From Novosphingobium sp. AP12 (GTDB lineage Bacteria > Pseudomonadota > Alphaproteobacteria > Sphingomonadales > Sphingomonadaceae), in assembly GCF_000281975.1 (NCBI RefSeq), contig NZ_AKKE01000125.1, forward strand, positions 18,307-82,306: a stretch of DNA of 64,000 nucleotides. Reading direction: 5' to 3'. The position numbers and the translations under genes were made by a program. The notes below the pieces were generated by a model. The model saw only the letters and a list, made by a program, of their open reading frames with translations, made no database searches and was not told the origin of the DNA. Below, piece by piece: positions 33,472 through 42,565 of the stretch. Position 1 is the first letter of the stretch. Every line of letters starts with the position of its first letter.

Positions 33472-33749
33472 GGCAGACCATCCCCGTCATCGTCGGTCAT
33501 CCGCGACATCAGGTAGTCGTCGTCCGCCGTGTTCTTGGCGCGCATCCAGAAGATGCCTTGCACGGCGATGAAGACTGCCAGACCCCCAAACACACCGAGT
33601 GCCACCCGGCCGGCGATCACGGGCCAGAACGCCGTCATGGCGCCGAGGGCGACAAGCGCCACGATTAGCCTGACGCGGGCGGCGCGCAGCGCGGCGGTTT
33701 CGGGCGCGGCCATGGGCGCGGGCATGTGCTTTTCGAGCCAGGGGTTCAT
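33468..33749 (-). CDS. Small membrane protein in the tra operon (93 aa)
   Basis: 93 residues. Two TM helices: about 28-45 (LIVALVALGAMTAFWPVI) and 48-68 (VALGVFGGLAVFIAVQGIFW). The acidic tail is DDDYLMSRMTDDDGDGLP. Overlaps traW and traU by 4 nt each. Not recognised as an F gene; such small proteins recur in sphingomonad tra operons to my knowledge, but I cannot name it. Confidence 0.65.
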   Translation of the reverse strand: MNPWLEKHMPAPMAAPETAALRAARVRLIVALVALGAMTAFWPVIAGRVALGVFGGLAVFIAVQGIFWMRAKNTADDDYLMSRMTDDDGDGLP

Positions 33750-34402
33750 GCGCCCTTCCCTTGCCCAAGTGCGTCCTCAGTCACGATGAGGATCTTGCCT
33801 TTTTGTTCGACCGACGCCGGCGTCTGCTCGATTCCGAACTTGGCGGTTAGCGAGCCGGCCTGGTCGAAATAGAAGCGGCGCTGGTTGGCTTTCATGAGAT
33901 CGAAGGGCGAGCCCTTGACCATGATGACCTTGGTCTTGAGATCGTCGCCTTGCGCCATCGCCCAGGACACTTGCGCGGGATCATCGCCGTCGATGAAGAG
34001 CAGCTTTTGCGTCATCGAGATCTTGTCGAGCGGGTTGATCCGCTGGCCGGCGGCCGCGATGAGGTTGCCCTTGTGATCGCGGATATCGCTTTCGATCACG
34101 ACGGTCGGATCGAACTCCCAGGCGCGGTCTTCGATCGCCGCGCTGATGCCGGCGACGGGCGCTGGCCGCATCACGCGAGCCTTCACCTTCTCGGCAAACC
34201 GCGCGTTGAGCTCGTCGAGCTTGCCGCTGGCCTTGGCGCTTTCCAGCTTGGCGCGGATCACATCGAGGAGGTCGGGCTCGACCACCGGCCAGGCTTCACC
34301 GACCTGACCGTGATCAACCGCATGGGCGGGTGTCTGCCAAGGCAGGATCGTGCCACCGACGGCGCCGACGAGGGCGGCGAGAGCGAACGGCAGGATCTTC
34401 AC
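33746..34402 (-). CDS. traW: Conjugal transfer pilus assembly protein TraW
   Basis: 218 residues with signal peptide (ending TPAHAVDHG). The TraW domain is visible from GEAWPVVEPDLLDVIRAKLE through VIESDIRDHKGNLIAAAGQR, INPLDKISMTQKLLFIDGDD, KVIMVKGSPFDLMKANQRRF, YFDQAGSLTAKFGIEQTPAS. Periplasmic; partners TrbC and TraU. Overlaps the peptidase gene upstream by 4 nt. Confidence 0.95.
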   Translation of the reverse strand: MKILPFALAALVGAVGGTILPWQTPAHAVDHGQVGEAWPVVEPDLLDVIRAKLESAKASGKLDELNARFAEKVKARVMRPAPVAGISAAIEDRAWEFDPTVVIESDIRDHKGNLIAAAGQRINPLDKISMTQKLLFIDGDDPAQVSWAMAQGDDLKTKVIMVKGSPFDLMKANQRRFYFDQAGSLTAKFGIEQTPASVEQKGKILIVTEDALGQGKGA

Positions 34403-34935
34403 AGGATGGCCCTCCCCACCCCAGCGATGCGATGACCGCAGACGAACCCAATCGCCGCGTAACGGCTGTCGAAGCCGTCCTTGTGGTCGGTCCCGGCAAA
34501 GACACAGTTCCGGGGAACCGTGCCGACAGGTCCTGCCTCGAGCGGGTCGCCGCGACGGGTCAGAGGCTTGAGTCGAGCGACCTTGTGACCGTTGACCAGG
34601 ACGTCGCTACCATTGCGGCTAACGACGTCACCCGGGATGCCGTACGCGATCTTGGCAAAGGCCGAAGGGTGCTCACCAAAATACTTAATGACCAGTGGAT
34701 CGGAGCCTGGGTTGAAGATCACGTAGTCGCCGCGTGCAGGAAACCGGCCCGCCTCGACAAGGAACGCCCAATTCGGCAGCGATTCACTCTCGTTGATCAT
34801 CAACGCGTGAGAGCTCCCCCAGTGAGACAGGCTCTGGAGCGCGAGGGCCCCAACCGCGAGCGCGCCGATCGCTGCAAGCTTCTTGCCGAAGCTCAGGCGA
34901 AGCCGCGCCGGTGCTGGATCACTGCGCGTTGCCAC
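34399..34935 (-). CDS. S26-family conjugative signal peptidase (TraF/TrhF type)
   Basis: 178 residues from a GTG at 34935 with GGGAG upstream, overlapping trbI by 17 nt; an ATG at 34977 is an alternative. One N-terminal TM helix (KLAAIGALAVGALALQSL) is followed by the S26 nucleophile region NESESLPNWAFLV (Ser at about 52, N-x-S-x-S-x-P pattern) and the catalytic Lys in AKIAYGIPGDVV (about residue 94). This class is homologous to RP4 TraF, which matures pilin; here it probably processes TraA or acts in pilin cyclisation-like maturation. It is distinct from the thioredoxin-like TraF of this operon. Confidence 0.85.
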   Translation of the reverse strand: MATRSDPAPARLRLSFGKKLAAIGALAVGALALQSLSHWGSSHALMINESESLPNWAFLVEAGRFPARGDYVIFNPGSDPLVIKYFGEHPSAFAKIAYGIPGDVVSRNGSDVLVNGHKVARLKPLTRRGDPLEAGPVGTVPRNCVFAGTDHKDGFDSRYAAIGFVCGHRIAGVGRAIL

Positions 34936-35497
34936 CGGCCGCTCCCACGGTGTCGAGGGGCAATCCGGTAGGGGCATTCTGGCCGCCGTTCGCAGCAAGA
35001 TAGGCCTGCATGTCCTGCTCGACCGGCGTGACAGCCGCGACCTTGGGCATCGGCACCTTGGAATAGACCGCCTGCTTCACCTGAGCGGTAATGTCCGGAA
35101 TGTCGCCGCCGATGACAGCCTCGTTGACCAGCACCACACGGCCCGACTTGCCGACCTCGGCCACGGCCTTGTCGAGCTCGGCCATGAACCGCGTCGTGGC
35201 GGCGGCGGCAGTCTGATCGTCGCTGCCCGAGCGGGCCTGCGCCTGCAGGTACTCGGTCATGACGCCCTGCAGCTGCAGCTTTACGAGCTGGCCCTCGCCG
35301 GGAGCGGGAGTGACGAGGCTCTTGGTCACCCAGGCTCCCCAGCAGGAGACACCAATTAACGCACCGACCATCAGGACCTGACGCGCATCGATGCCGCGCC
35401 TGGTCGGCTTGCGCGTCGCGGTGACAGCTGGCCGCTTGGGGGCAGCGGGCTCGGCTGCCGGTTCGCCGGCGGTGTGAGGAGCCTCGAGATCAGTCAT
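34919..35497 (-). CDS. trbI: F-type conjugal transfer protein TrbI
   Basis: 192 residues: a Pro/Ala/Lys-rich cytoplasmic N-terminus, one TM helix (about 41-60, VLMVGALIGVSCWGAWVTKS), then the TrbI domain (FMAELDKAVAEVGKSGRVVL, VNEAVIGGDIPDITAQVKQA). TrbI is an inner-membrane protein affecting pilus retraction. It overlaps the 112-residue gene upstream by 8 nt. Confidence 0.9.
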   Translation of the reverse strand: MTDLEAPHTAGEPAAEPAAPKRPAVTATRKPTRRGIDARQVLMVGALIGVSCWGAWVTKSLVTPAPGEGQLVKLQLQGVMTEYLQAQARSGSDDQTAAAATTRFMAELDKAVAEVGKSGRVVLVNEAVIGGDIPDITAQVKQAVYSKVPMPKVAAVTPVEQDMQAYLAANGGQNAPTGLPLDTVGAAGGNAQ

Positions 35498-35828
35498 TGG
35501 CGCTTCCCTTGAAGAAGACCTGCATGAGCGAATGGCGGCGGAAGAACCCGGAGGCGCAGAAGGCCCCGGACACGCTCCACAGCAGGATCATGTCGAACTG
35601 GTGCTGGCGGTCGGCGCCGGCGACGATGTAGCGCGAGGCGAGGTTGGCCAGGTGGTGCATCATCCCCGGGATCGAGAAGCTACCGATCGTGAAGGCGACC
35701 AGGCCAACCAAGCCAAAGGCGACGAGCGCGTTTACCGCGAGCCATCCCGACAGGCGGAGGGACACCGCAAGAACAACCTGCCGAGAGGGCTTGTAGGTCG
35801 CGCGGCGAGGAACCGGGTACGCCGTCAT
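35490..35828 (-). CDS. Small membrane protein in the tra operon (112 aa)
   Basis: 112 residues with TM helices at about 29-53 (WLAVNALVAFGLVGLVAFTI) and 82-95 (MILLWSVSGAFCAS). Located between traC and trbI with overlaps of 4 and 8 nt. No F-plasmid counterpart recognised by sequence. Confidence 0.65.
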   Translation of the reverse strand: MTAYPVPRRATYKPSRQVVLAVSLRLSGWLAVNALVAFGLVGLVAFTIGSFSIPGMMHHLANLASRYIVAGADRQHQFDMILLWSVSGAFCASGFFRRHSLMQVFFKGSAND

Positions 35829-38389
35829 TCCGCTGCCTCCAGCAAATCCTCGCTGGGTCGAACCCGATCCGGGAAGGCAACGATCTCGATGGCGTCAGCG
35901 ACGGACCAGCCTTGGTGCACCAGCGCCTCGATGCGGGCGAAGACGTCGGGGCTCGAGGAGTAGAGTGTGCCCGAATAAGCATCGAGCACGAGCCGGCACA
36001 CTGTCTCCGTCTCGGGACCACGGATCAGCAGGTCAGAATACTCGACCCCGTTGCGCTTCAAGGAGCGCAGCAGGGTCTCGGTGTAGGCGGTCATCTCGAA
36101 GCGGTCAGACTTGCGGAAGTCCGAGATCGTCTCGGCCTTTTGCTGCAGGATCAGGAACCAATCGGAGTTCTCGAGCGCGGCGCGGCTGCCGTCCGACTTA
36201 TAGTAGTCGTTGATCGACTGCGTCGCGGTGATGAGCGAGGCGCCGTATTTGCGGCATGTGCGCGAGTAGGTCTCGACGAAGTCGGCCATGGCGCCGCCCT
36301 TGAGCATCTGCCACGCTTCATCGATCAGCAGCGCCTTGGGGATCGAGCGGCTCATGCGCCGCATCGTCTGCGAGGCCACGAACATGATCGAGGTGAGGAC
36401 GACGCTGCGGAGCTCCTCGCGCGAGGCAAGGTCGGAGAGCTCGAAGACGGTGAGGTCGGCCGAGAGGTCGAGGTTGCTGTCACCGAGGAAGAAACGGCCG
36501 TAGGTGCCGTCGCTCGAGAACGGCAGCAGCGACATCGCCAGATCCACCGCAGACTCATGACTGTGCAGCTTCAAGGAGGCAATGACGTCGTCGACGGTGC
36601 CGTCGCGCTGGCGCTCGTTCCAGACTGCATTGACGGCCTGGTCGATGAGGCCGCGCTCGGTGTCGTTGAGCCGGTTCTCGTAGCGGGCCATCTGCGACAG
36701 GATCGCCTTGAGCATTGCCAGGCAGTCGACGAGGTAATCCTCGTCCTCGCCTGCGAGATCGAGATCGATCATGCGAAACGGGTTGATCGAGATGCCCGAG
36801 GACAGCTTGAACTCGGTGAAGGTGCCGCTCAGCGCTTTGGCCATGTGCTCAAAGGAGCGGCCATCGTCGATGACGATCGTCTTGGCGCGCACGCCGGCAA
36901 GGCTTGCGGTGAGGTCCTGCAGCAGCACCGACTTGCCCGAGCCCGACTTGCCGGCGATCGCGACGTTGTGGTTCCCCGCCTTGTTCTGGAACGGCGACCA
37001 GAACTGGGGCTGACCGCGCCGGCCGACGAACAGCACGTGCGGGATGTGGCCGCCTACGTACTCACCCTGGAGCGGGGCAATCGCCGCTACATTGGACGAG
37101 AGCATGGTGCGAAAGCGCTTCATGCGTTCCAGGTCCGACTGCAGGCCATCGGCGACCATCAGCGGGAAGTGCGACATGAACGCGGGAAGCTGGATGTGCG
37201 TCTCGTCGATGAGATCCCACCCGGCCGCCTTGTAGAGGCCCTTGATCGCGCGCTCGGCGGTCTCCGCGGTGCCGCGCGGGGCGATGATCGAGACCGAATA
37301 GTAGCAGCGGATCAGCTTCTCGCCGCTCTTGACCCGCTCCTGGACCGCACGCCACTCTGCAGCCTGATCCTTGAGCTTGGGGACCAGCTTGACGCCCTGC
37401 CCTTCGGAAAGCGACTGCGTGCGTACGAACTTGCGGCCGGCCTTTGATTCCGAGCTCTCAACTCCGGGGGTCACGCCGCAGACCGACTGCAGCGTCGGAC
37501 AAGGCAGGCAGAGCTTGGGATTGAAGATGTCGCCGATAGTCTTCTGAGTATCCCAGGGCGCCCAACGGTCGGGGAAATTGCGGATCGACATGGTGCGCAC
37601 ATCGAAGCGCTCAGGCACGTAGTCCTCGTACTCAGGCACGCCGTCGACCACGGAGCCGGTCGGGCGAAGCGACTGGGAGTGCAGCAGCAGGCGGTCCTTC
37701 TCGACGTGAGTGACCAGGTCGCGGCGCACACACTGCTCGTTGATCGGATCGAAGCGGTTGTAGCCCGGTGCGTCGTCGCCCGCCCCGGTCGAAGGTGAGA
37801 GGATCTCGTCGAAGAAGCGGATCAACTCGACCGGCTCCAGGATCCGCACCGGGATGTTGATGGAGTCGAGGGCGGAGACCAGGCCCTCGCGCATCGTGAT
37901 GAGGTCGTCGAGCTTGATGCCCGAGCCGTCCGGCGCGCCCACCGAGGCCAGCACCCGGAAATTGCGCAAGTGGAACGGACCGTCGCTGGCGAGCGACTTC
38001 CAGGCTCCACCGCGCAGCTTCTCCGCACGGTGACGCGCGAGCGTGGAGAAGACGCCGCCGGCCTCCATGCGCGGCAGCATCCATTCGGTAAGCTTCTCGG
38101 CGATGCGAGGGCTCGAATAGTTGACGATGCTGAACGCGGAGCCGGGAAGCAGAATGTCGGCAAAGATGGTGCCGATGATGTCGGCGGTACGCTCGTCGCC
38201 GCCGATCATCGGCGCCAGCTCGAGCACGAACCCCTTAGAACGGACCTGGTAGAAGATCTTGCGGGTCTCGTCGAACGAGCGGTAGCCCAAGTAATGCGAG
38301 AGCATAGGCACGGCAGCGGGCCTAGCCCTGACCTCGGGCTTGCGGGCATCGCCGAGGACCATTTCGCGAAGGTTGTCTAGCAAGCCCAT
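35825..38389 (-). CDS. traC: Type IV secretion ATPase TraC
   Basis: 854 residues from the ATG at 38389; a longer upstream frame overlapping traV is rejected. It belongs to the VirB4/TraC ATPases. Walker A is GKSGSGKS (about 479-486) with the preceding NVAIAGKSG, and Walker B is ALLIDEAWQMLKG (about 684-696), followed by TATQSINDYY and FLILQQKAETI. N-terminal features include MLSHYLGYRSFDETRKIFYQ. It energises pilus assembly at the cytoplasmic face of the inner membrane. Seven nt separate it from traV. Confidence 0.96.
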   Translation of the reverse strand: MGLLDNLREMVLGDARKPEVRARPAAVPMLSHYLGYRSFDETRKIFYQVRSKGFVLELAPMIGGDERTADIIGTIFADILLPGSAFSIVNYSSPRIAEKLTEWMLPRMEAGGVFSTLARHRAEKLRGGAWKSLASDGPFHLRNFRVLASVGAPDGSGIKLDDLITMREGLVSALDSINIPVRILEPVELIRFFDEILSPSTGAGDDAPGYNRFDPINEQCVRRDLVTHVEKDRLLLHSQSLRPTGSVVDGVPEYEDYVPERFDVRTMSIRNFPDRWAPWDTQKTIGDIFNPKLCLPCPTLQSVCGVTPGVESSESKAGRKFVRTQSLSEGQGVKLVPKLKDQAAEWRAVQERVKSGEKLIRCYYSVSIIAPRGTAETAERAIKGLYKAAGWDLIDETHIQLPAFMSHFPLMVADGLQSDLERMKRFRTMLSSNVAAIAPLQGEYVGGHIPHVLFVGRRGQPQFWSPFQNKAGNHNVAIAGKSGSGKSVLLQDLTASLAGVRAKTIVIDDGRSFEHMAKALSGTFTEFKLSSGISINPFRMIDLDLAGEDEDYLVDCLAMLKAILSQMARYENRLNDTERGLIDQAVNAVWNERQRDGTVDDVIASLKLHSHESAVDLAMSLLPFSSDGTYGRFFLGDSNLDLSADLTVFELSDLASREELRSVVLTSIMFVASQTMRRMSRSIPKALLIDEAWQMLKGGAMADFVETYSRTCRKYGASLITATQSINDYYKSDGSRAALENSDWFLILQQKAETISDFRKSDRFEMTAYTETLLRSLKRNGVEYSDLLIRGPETETVCRLVLDAYSGTLYSSSPDVFARIEALVHQGWSVADAIEIVAFPDRVRPSEDLLEAAE

Positions 38390-38396
38390 GGGGATA

Positions 38397-39050
38397 TCAC
38401 TCCGGGGAGGGGAAGGAGGCTGCCTGACGGCGTGCGCGCTTCGACAGCTTGGCGTCGACATCGGCCTTGATCCGATCGACGGCCTTGGCGGCCGGCGCGG
38501 TTGCCACCTTGGGAGCGTTCGCTGCCGCCGCACCGTTATCCGCCAGCACCGCCGCCTCGTCGCCGCCCGAGGTCATCGAGATCAGCGCAGGCGCGCTCTG
38601 CGCGGCAGCAAGAAGACCACGAGCCTCGCCACGACCACGCGAGCGGCTTGCCAGCTCGACGCTGCTGGCCGTACGCCCCGGAAGCGCCACGGCGGCCGCA
38701 ACAGCGCGGCGCTCATGGGTAACACCCGCGACGTCCGTGTAGGCCGGGAAGACGATGCTCAGCTGGTAGCCCTGGTTCTGGCTCGCGATCACGCCTTGCG
38801 CATTGGCCATCTGGGCCCGGCCGCCATCGCCATCATCGACCTTGTAAGGGCCTGCGGGCGCCATGAGCTCGTTGGCATCAGCCTGCGTGATCTCGGACAG
38901 AGCTTTGTCGTCGATCGAAATCGACGGAGCGCAGACGCCGTCAGGTGCCTCGCACTTGAAGGATCCGTTGATATTGGACCCGAATGTGGTGCAGCCCGAC
39001 GTCAGCACCAGGGCGGCGAGCGTGAGCGAAGCCGGGATCGAGGCCCGCAT
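38397..39050 (-). CDS. traV: Conjugal transfer lipoprotein TraV
   Basis: 217 residues. Lipobox LTSGC gives lipidated Cys20. The TraV motif GSFKCEAPDGVCAPS with its paired cysteines follows. The C-terminal part is Ala-rich with basic ends (RIKADVDAKLSKRARR). TraV anchors the TraK/TraB core complex to the outer membrane, as VirB7 does. Start overlaps the stop of the DsbC-like gene (TGATG). Confidence 0.93.
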   Translation of the reverse strand: MRASIPASLTLAALVLTSGCTTFGSNINGSFKCEAPDGVCAPSISIDDKALSEITQADANELMAPAGPYKVDDGDGGRAQMANAQGVIASQNQGYQLSIVFPAYTDVAGVTHERRAVAAAVALPGRTASSVELASRSRGRGEARGLLAAAQSAPALISMTSGGDEAAVLADNGAAAANAPKVATAPAAKAVDRIKADVDAKLSKRARRQAASFPSPE

Positions 39051-39865
39051 CAGCTTGCTCCGTTCAGCCAGGACTCGAGGAACTCGCGCGGGCGGTAGCC
39101 ATGGACCACCGCGCCATCGCTGCGCACGATCACCGGGGTGCCGGCAAACCCGTTCTTCCGCGCGAACGCCTCATTAGCATCGAGCCCGCTGGTGTCGCAC
39201 TTGCCGGCGGGGGGCAGGCTCTCGCCATTGTAGGCTCGCACCAGCGCCTTCGGCTTGTCGGCCGAGCAGATCACCGCATCCGAGAGCGAGCGCGTCCCGA
39301 GCACCGAGATCGGCCGCTCGATGACCTTGACGTTCATGCCCGAGAGCGTCTCGTGAAGCCGGTTGCAGTAGCCGCAGCGAAAATCGCTGAAGACAGTGAC
39401 CGTTTGCGTCCCCGAGCCCCACTTGACCGCGCCTGAGGCTGGCAGACCGTCAAGCGCCACCTTCTGCATGGGATTGCCGGGGCCGGGTTGCGCAGGCCGT
39501 GTGGGGGCTGACACGGCCTGCGCCTCGTCGGAAACCTGAGGACTGGCGGCTCCTCCGACGAGTGTTTCGGGGCTGATCTCGAGCAGGCGCGCGGCGGTCA
39601 GATCCTGCCGCGTCTCCATGTCGTAGACCCGCCCAATGACGAGATACCGACCCGCCGGATCGGTATAGAACAGGTTGCTGCCAGCCTGCACTTCACAAAG
39701 CCCCGCGATCTTGCCGCACTTGACCGAAGTCAGCGGTGTCTTGGGCAGGCGCGTGGTCAGCGCCTTGGTCAGCGATGCATCAGCATCGGCGGTGGCGGCA
39801 TAGAGGCCAGAGCCTCCGGCGAGAGCGCTGAGCGCCGCGGCGCAGCCAAGAATTGCCTTACGCAT
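39050..39865 (-). CDS. dsbC: DsbC-family disulphide isomerase of the tra operon
   Basis: 271 residues with signal peptide (ALAGGSGLYAATA). N-terminal dimerisation region (TPLTSVKCGKIAGLCEVQAG), linker rich in Pro, and thioredoxin domain with CGYC at 164-167 (VFSDFRCGYCNRLHE) and cis-Pro motif GTPVIVRSDGAVVHGY. It should correct disulphides in the Cys-rich periplasmic Tra proteins (TraN, TraU, TraH). It sits where other sphingomonad plasmids also carry a dsbC between traB and traV. Confidence 0.93.
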   Translation of the reverse strand: MRKAILGCAAALSALAGGSGLYAATADADASLTKALTTRLPKTPLTSVKCGKIAGLCEVQAGSNLFYTDPAGRYLVIGRVYDMETRQDLTAARLLEISPETLVGGAASPQVSDEAQAVSAPTRPAQPGPGNPMQKVALDGLPASGAVKWGSGTQTVTVFSDFRCGYCNRLHETLSGMNVKVIERPISVLGTRSLSDAVICSADKPKALVRAYNGESLPPAGKCDTSGLDANEAFARKNGFAGTPVIVRSDGAVVHGYRPREFLESWLNGAS

Positions 39866-39873
39866 GGATCACC

Positions 39874-41190
39874 TCAATTGCGGATGAAGGTTCCGTCGAG
39901 GAACACGACCTCGACGTCGGCGCCGGTCGGCATTTCGATGACCGGCTGATACTGCTCGGCACGCTCGATCAGGTAGTTCGAGACGGTGTCTCCCGCAGTG
40001 GAGACGCCCTCACCGACGCCGCCCTTGAGGATGTCGCCGGTGCTGAGCTGGTCGCGCTTGCCATCGACGCTGACGTTGGCGCCCTGGAAGATCGAGTTGG
40101 TGTTGGCGGTGAAGCCGCGCCCGAAGCCGCCGGCGAGACCCGCGAGAAAGGCCTGCCCGATCAGGCCGCCTTCGCGGCTGACCACCCTGCCCCGCAAGCC
40201 CACCTTGCCCCCGAAGGAGATGAAACCCTTGACTTCGGAAACCGCGTAGCGGCCGCCCGGCTGCGGGCAGGTCATGCGCTGCAGCTTTACATAGACCTTC
40301 TCGGACGAGAGATCGCCGTAGGCGGCGCCATTGACCATGCAGCCCTGGACCCGCGTACGCAGCAGCTTGCCGTCCGAGAACACCGAGCGCGCAGGACCCG
40401 TGATGCGTAGCAGTACGGGCAGCGGATCGCCCTGGCTCCGCACATTGGTGGCGGCATCGACGCCTACTACGACCTTGGCCTGTGCCATCGAGTTGGGCGG
40501 CAGATAGTTGGGGCTGTCGGTGTAGACCGCCGCCTGCTTTCCGCCGGCGTCGATCCGCTTGCCGTCGCCCGTTGGCCCTGCTGGCCCACCGCTGAACGAG
40601 ACCAGCTTGACCTCGTTGGATCGGGCCATTGGCCCGGCGCCGCCAAGACCCATAGCGCGAGCCGCTGCGGCAGCGCCGGGTGCACCGGCGTCAGCGCTGG
40701 GGCCGGCGCCCTTCCCTACCTGTTGCTTGAGCTCCCGGTTCTCGCGCTCGTAAGCATCGAGGACCCGCGTCGCATCCGCCTTCATCTGCTCGTTTTCCTG
40801 GCGCAGCGCCTGAAGCTCGCTCTGCACCTGGTCGACCTTGGTAACCGCAGTCTGGACGCCCTTGAGCTGGTTGGTCTGGGCCGTCTGCTGGTGATCGTAC
40901 ATCGACATCCAGTCCTGATCGGCGCGTTGCCGGTTGAGGATGGCGTCGGTCGAGACCTCGACCTTGTCGTCGCCTTCCTTGACGGCAGCGAGCTTCTCGC
41001 TCTTGGTGTCGGTACCCAGCACGAACCACATGGCGGCGAGACCGATCAGGCCGCCACCGCCGTAGAGGATCAGCTTCTGTCGCTTCTCGGTCGATGAGTT
41101 TTCGGCGATCATGCCGCCATCGTCGAGCTCGTCGAGAGCCTCGCCCTGCTGCTCGTCGACGTTCTTGGCTTTGCGGGTGAAGATATCCAT
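39874..41190 (-). CDS. traB: Conjugal transfer core complex protein TraB (VirB10-like)
   Basis: 438 residues: cytoplasmic start, TM helix about 37-56 (LILYGGGGLIGLAAMWFVLG), coiled coil about 105-165 (QTAVTKVDQVQSELQALRQE, then RVLDAYERENRELKQQV), then the TrbI/VirB10-type beta domain (YLPPNSMAQAKVVVGVDAAT, RTRVQGCMVNGAAYGDLSSE, GLRGRVVSREGGLIGQAFLA). It bridges inner and outer membranes with TraK and TraV. Abuts traK (1-nt overlap). Confidence 0.95.
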   Translation of the reverse strand: MDIFTRKAKNVDEQQGEALDELDDGGMIAENSSTEKRQKLILYGGGGLIGLAAMWFVLGTDTKSEKLAAVKEGDDKVEVSTDAILNRQRADQDWMSMYDHQQTAQTNQLKGVQTAVTKVDQVQSELQALRQENEQMKADATRVLDAYERENRELKQQVGKGAGPSADAGAPGAAAAARAMGLGGAGPMARSNEVKLVSFSGGPAGPTGDGKRIDAGGKQAAVYTDSPNYLPPNSMAQAKVVVGVDAATNVRSQGDPLPVLLRITGPARSVFSDGKLLRTRVQGCMVNGAAYGDLSSEKVYVKLQRMTCPQPGGRYAVSEVKGFISFGGKVGLRGRVVSREGGLIGQAFLAGLAGGFGRGFTANTNSIFQGANVSVDGKRDQLSTGDILKGGVGEGVSTAGDTVSNYLIERAEQYQPVIEMPTGADVEVVFLDGTFIRN

Positions 41191-41993
41191 TACAGGTCTC
41201 CTGCAGGCACGATGACATAGGCGCCTGTGGCCTGCCCTGGTTGTAGGGAGGCGTTGGAGATGCTGATCGCGATCGCGCCCTGCGAAGCAATGGTGTCATC
41301 ACTCACAACCACCGGCTCCTTGCCGGTGTTCTCGATGCGCAGGACCTTGCCGGCCATCGACAGCCCATCGTATTCGCTGACGAGCTGGACCTTCAGGTTG
41401 CCGACGTTGACCGGCGTGCGCGGCTGATCGCGGATCTCGAAGCCTTCGAGTGGCTTCTGCTCGAACATGGCCCGCACCAGGGTCACGGCCTGCTGGTCGA
41501 GCGGCAGATTGGACTTAAACGCGACCGCCTGCGGCTTGGCCGGTTTCGCCATGTCGGCATTGGTCACGAAGACCTGCTTGGCCTCGATGCCGCTCACCTT
41601 ACACACGAACTTGTAGACGAAGCCCTTCTGCGTGGTGCCGAAGAACGAGATCGTGGACCGAGTGTAGCCCTCCGGGACCGAGATATAGATGTCTCCACGC
41701 GTGGGCTCGTTGACGATCCCGAAGTCCTCGGTGACAATCCCGGTGGTAACCTTGGACACTGACGCAAACTGATCGTCCTTGAGCGAGATGCGCGTCAGGT
41801 CCTGCTTGGAAGCATCGCAATCGACTGCCCCGTTGTCGGTCGCAATGACGCTTTGGTCCGCCAGCGCCGGAACCGCCGTCATGAGCCCTGCTCCCAGGAG
41901 GAGTGTACCCAGGCAGCGCTTGGCGAAGCAGTCGATGGAGGAAAGCAGCGTGACGCCCGAAGCGATCTCGCAGGCGGCTACGACGTCAGTCAT
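41190..41993 (-). CDS. traK: Conjugal transfer core complex protein TraK (VirB9-like secretin)
   Basis: 267 residues from the ATG at 41993, overlapping traE by 8 nt. The signal peptide is unusually placed after a 20-residue leader (FAKRCLGTLLLGAGLMTAVPALA). TraK motifs: QDLTRISLKDDQFASVSKV, DIYISVPEGYTRSTISFFGT, YKFVCKVSGIEAKQVFV and the C-terminal VLRIENTGKEPVVVSDDTI. Forms the outer-membrane ring with TraV and TraB. Confidence 0.92.
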   Translation of the reverse strand: MTDVVAACEIASGVTLLSSIDCFAKRCLGTLLLGAGLMTAVPALADQSVIATDNGAVDCDASKQDLTRISLKDDQFASVSKVTTGIVTEDFGIVNEPTRGDIYISVPEGYTRSTISFFGTTQKGFVYKFVCKVSGIEAKQVFVTNADMAKPAKPQAVAFKSNLPLDQQAVTLVRAMFEQKPLEGFEIRDQPRTPVNVGNLKVQLVSEYDGLSMAGKVLRIENTGKEPVVVSDDTIASQGAIAISISNASLQPGQATGAYVIVPAGDL

Positions 41994-42564
41994 CGGCGTT
42001 GTCCTTGTCCTTGTCCTTTTTGACGACGACACCGAAGCCGCGAAGCTTGAGGCTGAGACCCTCGTACTTCCAAGCGAACTTGAAGACCTTGTTCTCGCGG
42101 CGGACGTCGCGCGAGGCGACGACCGTGTGGAGGACGCCGCCGACTTCGCTGGTCAGTGCCTCTGGATCGACGCGGATCCAGTCGATGGTCACGAATTGCG
42201 TGACCTGGGAACCCTGCTGCTCCTGCAGGATGCCCATGAGCTTGGATTTGAGCGGACCGCGCGCCTCAGGCGCGGTGATCTCCAGGATGGAGTCCATCCA
42301 ATACTGGAGCGTCTCGGGCGAGCGATTGAGCGCGAGCTGCGCCGCATCCCGCGTGACCGCCTCGAGGTAGTCCCTGGAGACGCCCGACGATGAAATCGCC
42401 ATCTGCTTGGGAATGACGGGCTGCAGGATGACTTCACGGTCGCGGCTAGAGGCCATCGTCACCAGCGCGAAGCATAGAATGGCCAGGACAAGACAGGCGA
42501 TCGCCAGCAAGTTGCGTTGCTTGAGCGCGCGCTGCGATTGCTCGTGTGCGAAAGAAAGTTCCAT
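41986..42564 (-). CDS. traE: Conjugal transfer protein TraE (VirB5/VirB8-like position)
   Basis: 192 residues: TM helix about 19-40 (LLAIACLVLAILCFALVTMA), then the TraE domain (REVILQPVIPKQMAISSSGV, SRDYLEAVTRDAAQLALNRS, VLHTVVASRDVRRENKVFKF) and a Lys/Asp tail (KKDKDKDNADD). Inner-membrane pilus assembly factor. One base separates it from traL. Confidence 0.95.
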   Translation of the reverse strand: MELSFAHEQSQRALKQRNLLAIACLVLAILCFALVTMASSRDREVILQPVIPKQMAISSSGVSRDYLEAVTRDAAQLALNRSPETLQYWMDSILEITAPEARGPLKSKLMGILQEQQGSQVTQFVTIDWIRVDPEALTSEVGGVLHTVVASRDVRRENKVFKFAWKYEGLSLKLRGFGVVVKKDKDKDNADD

Positions 42565-42565
42565 A

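Noticed and set aside
34399..34935. Calling this gene the F-type TraF pilus protein
   Set aside because: It is an S26 peptidase with a Ser/Lys dyad; the thioredoxin-like F-type TraF is at 28358-29212.
35912..37447. 511-codon plus-strand open frame opposite traC
   Set aside because: It is antisense to a well-supported ATPase gene; long antisense frames are common in GC-rich coding DNA and the translation shows no family motif.
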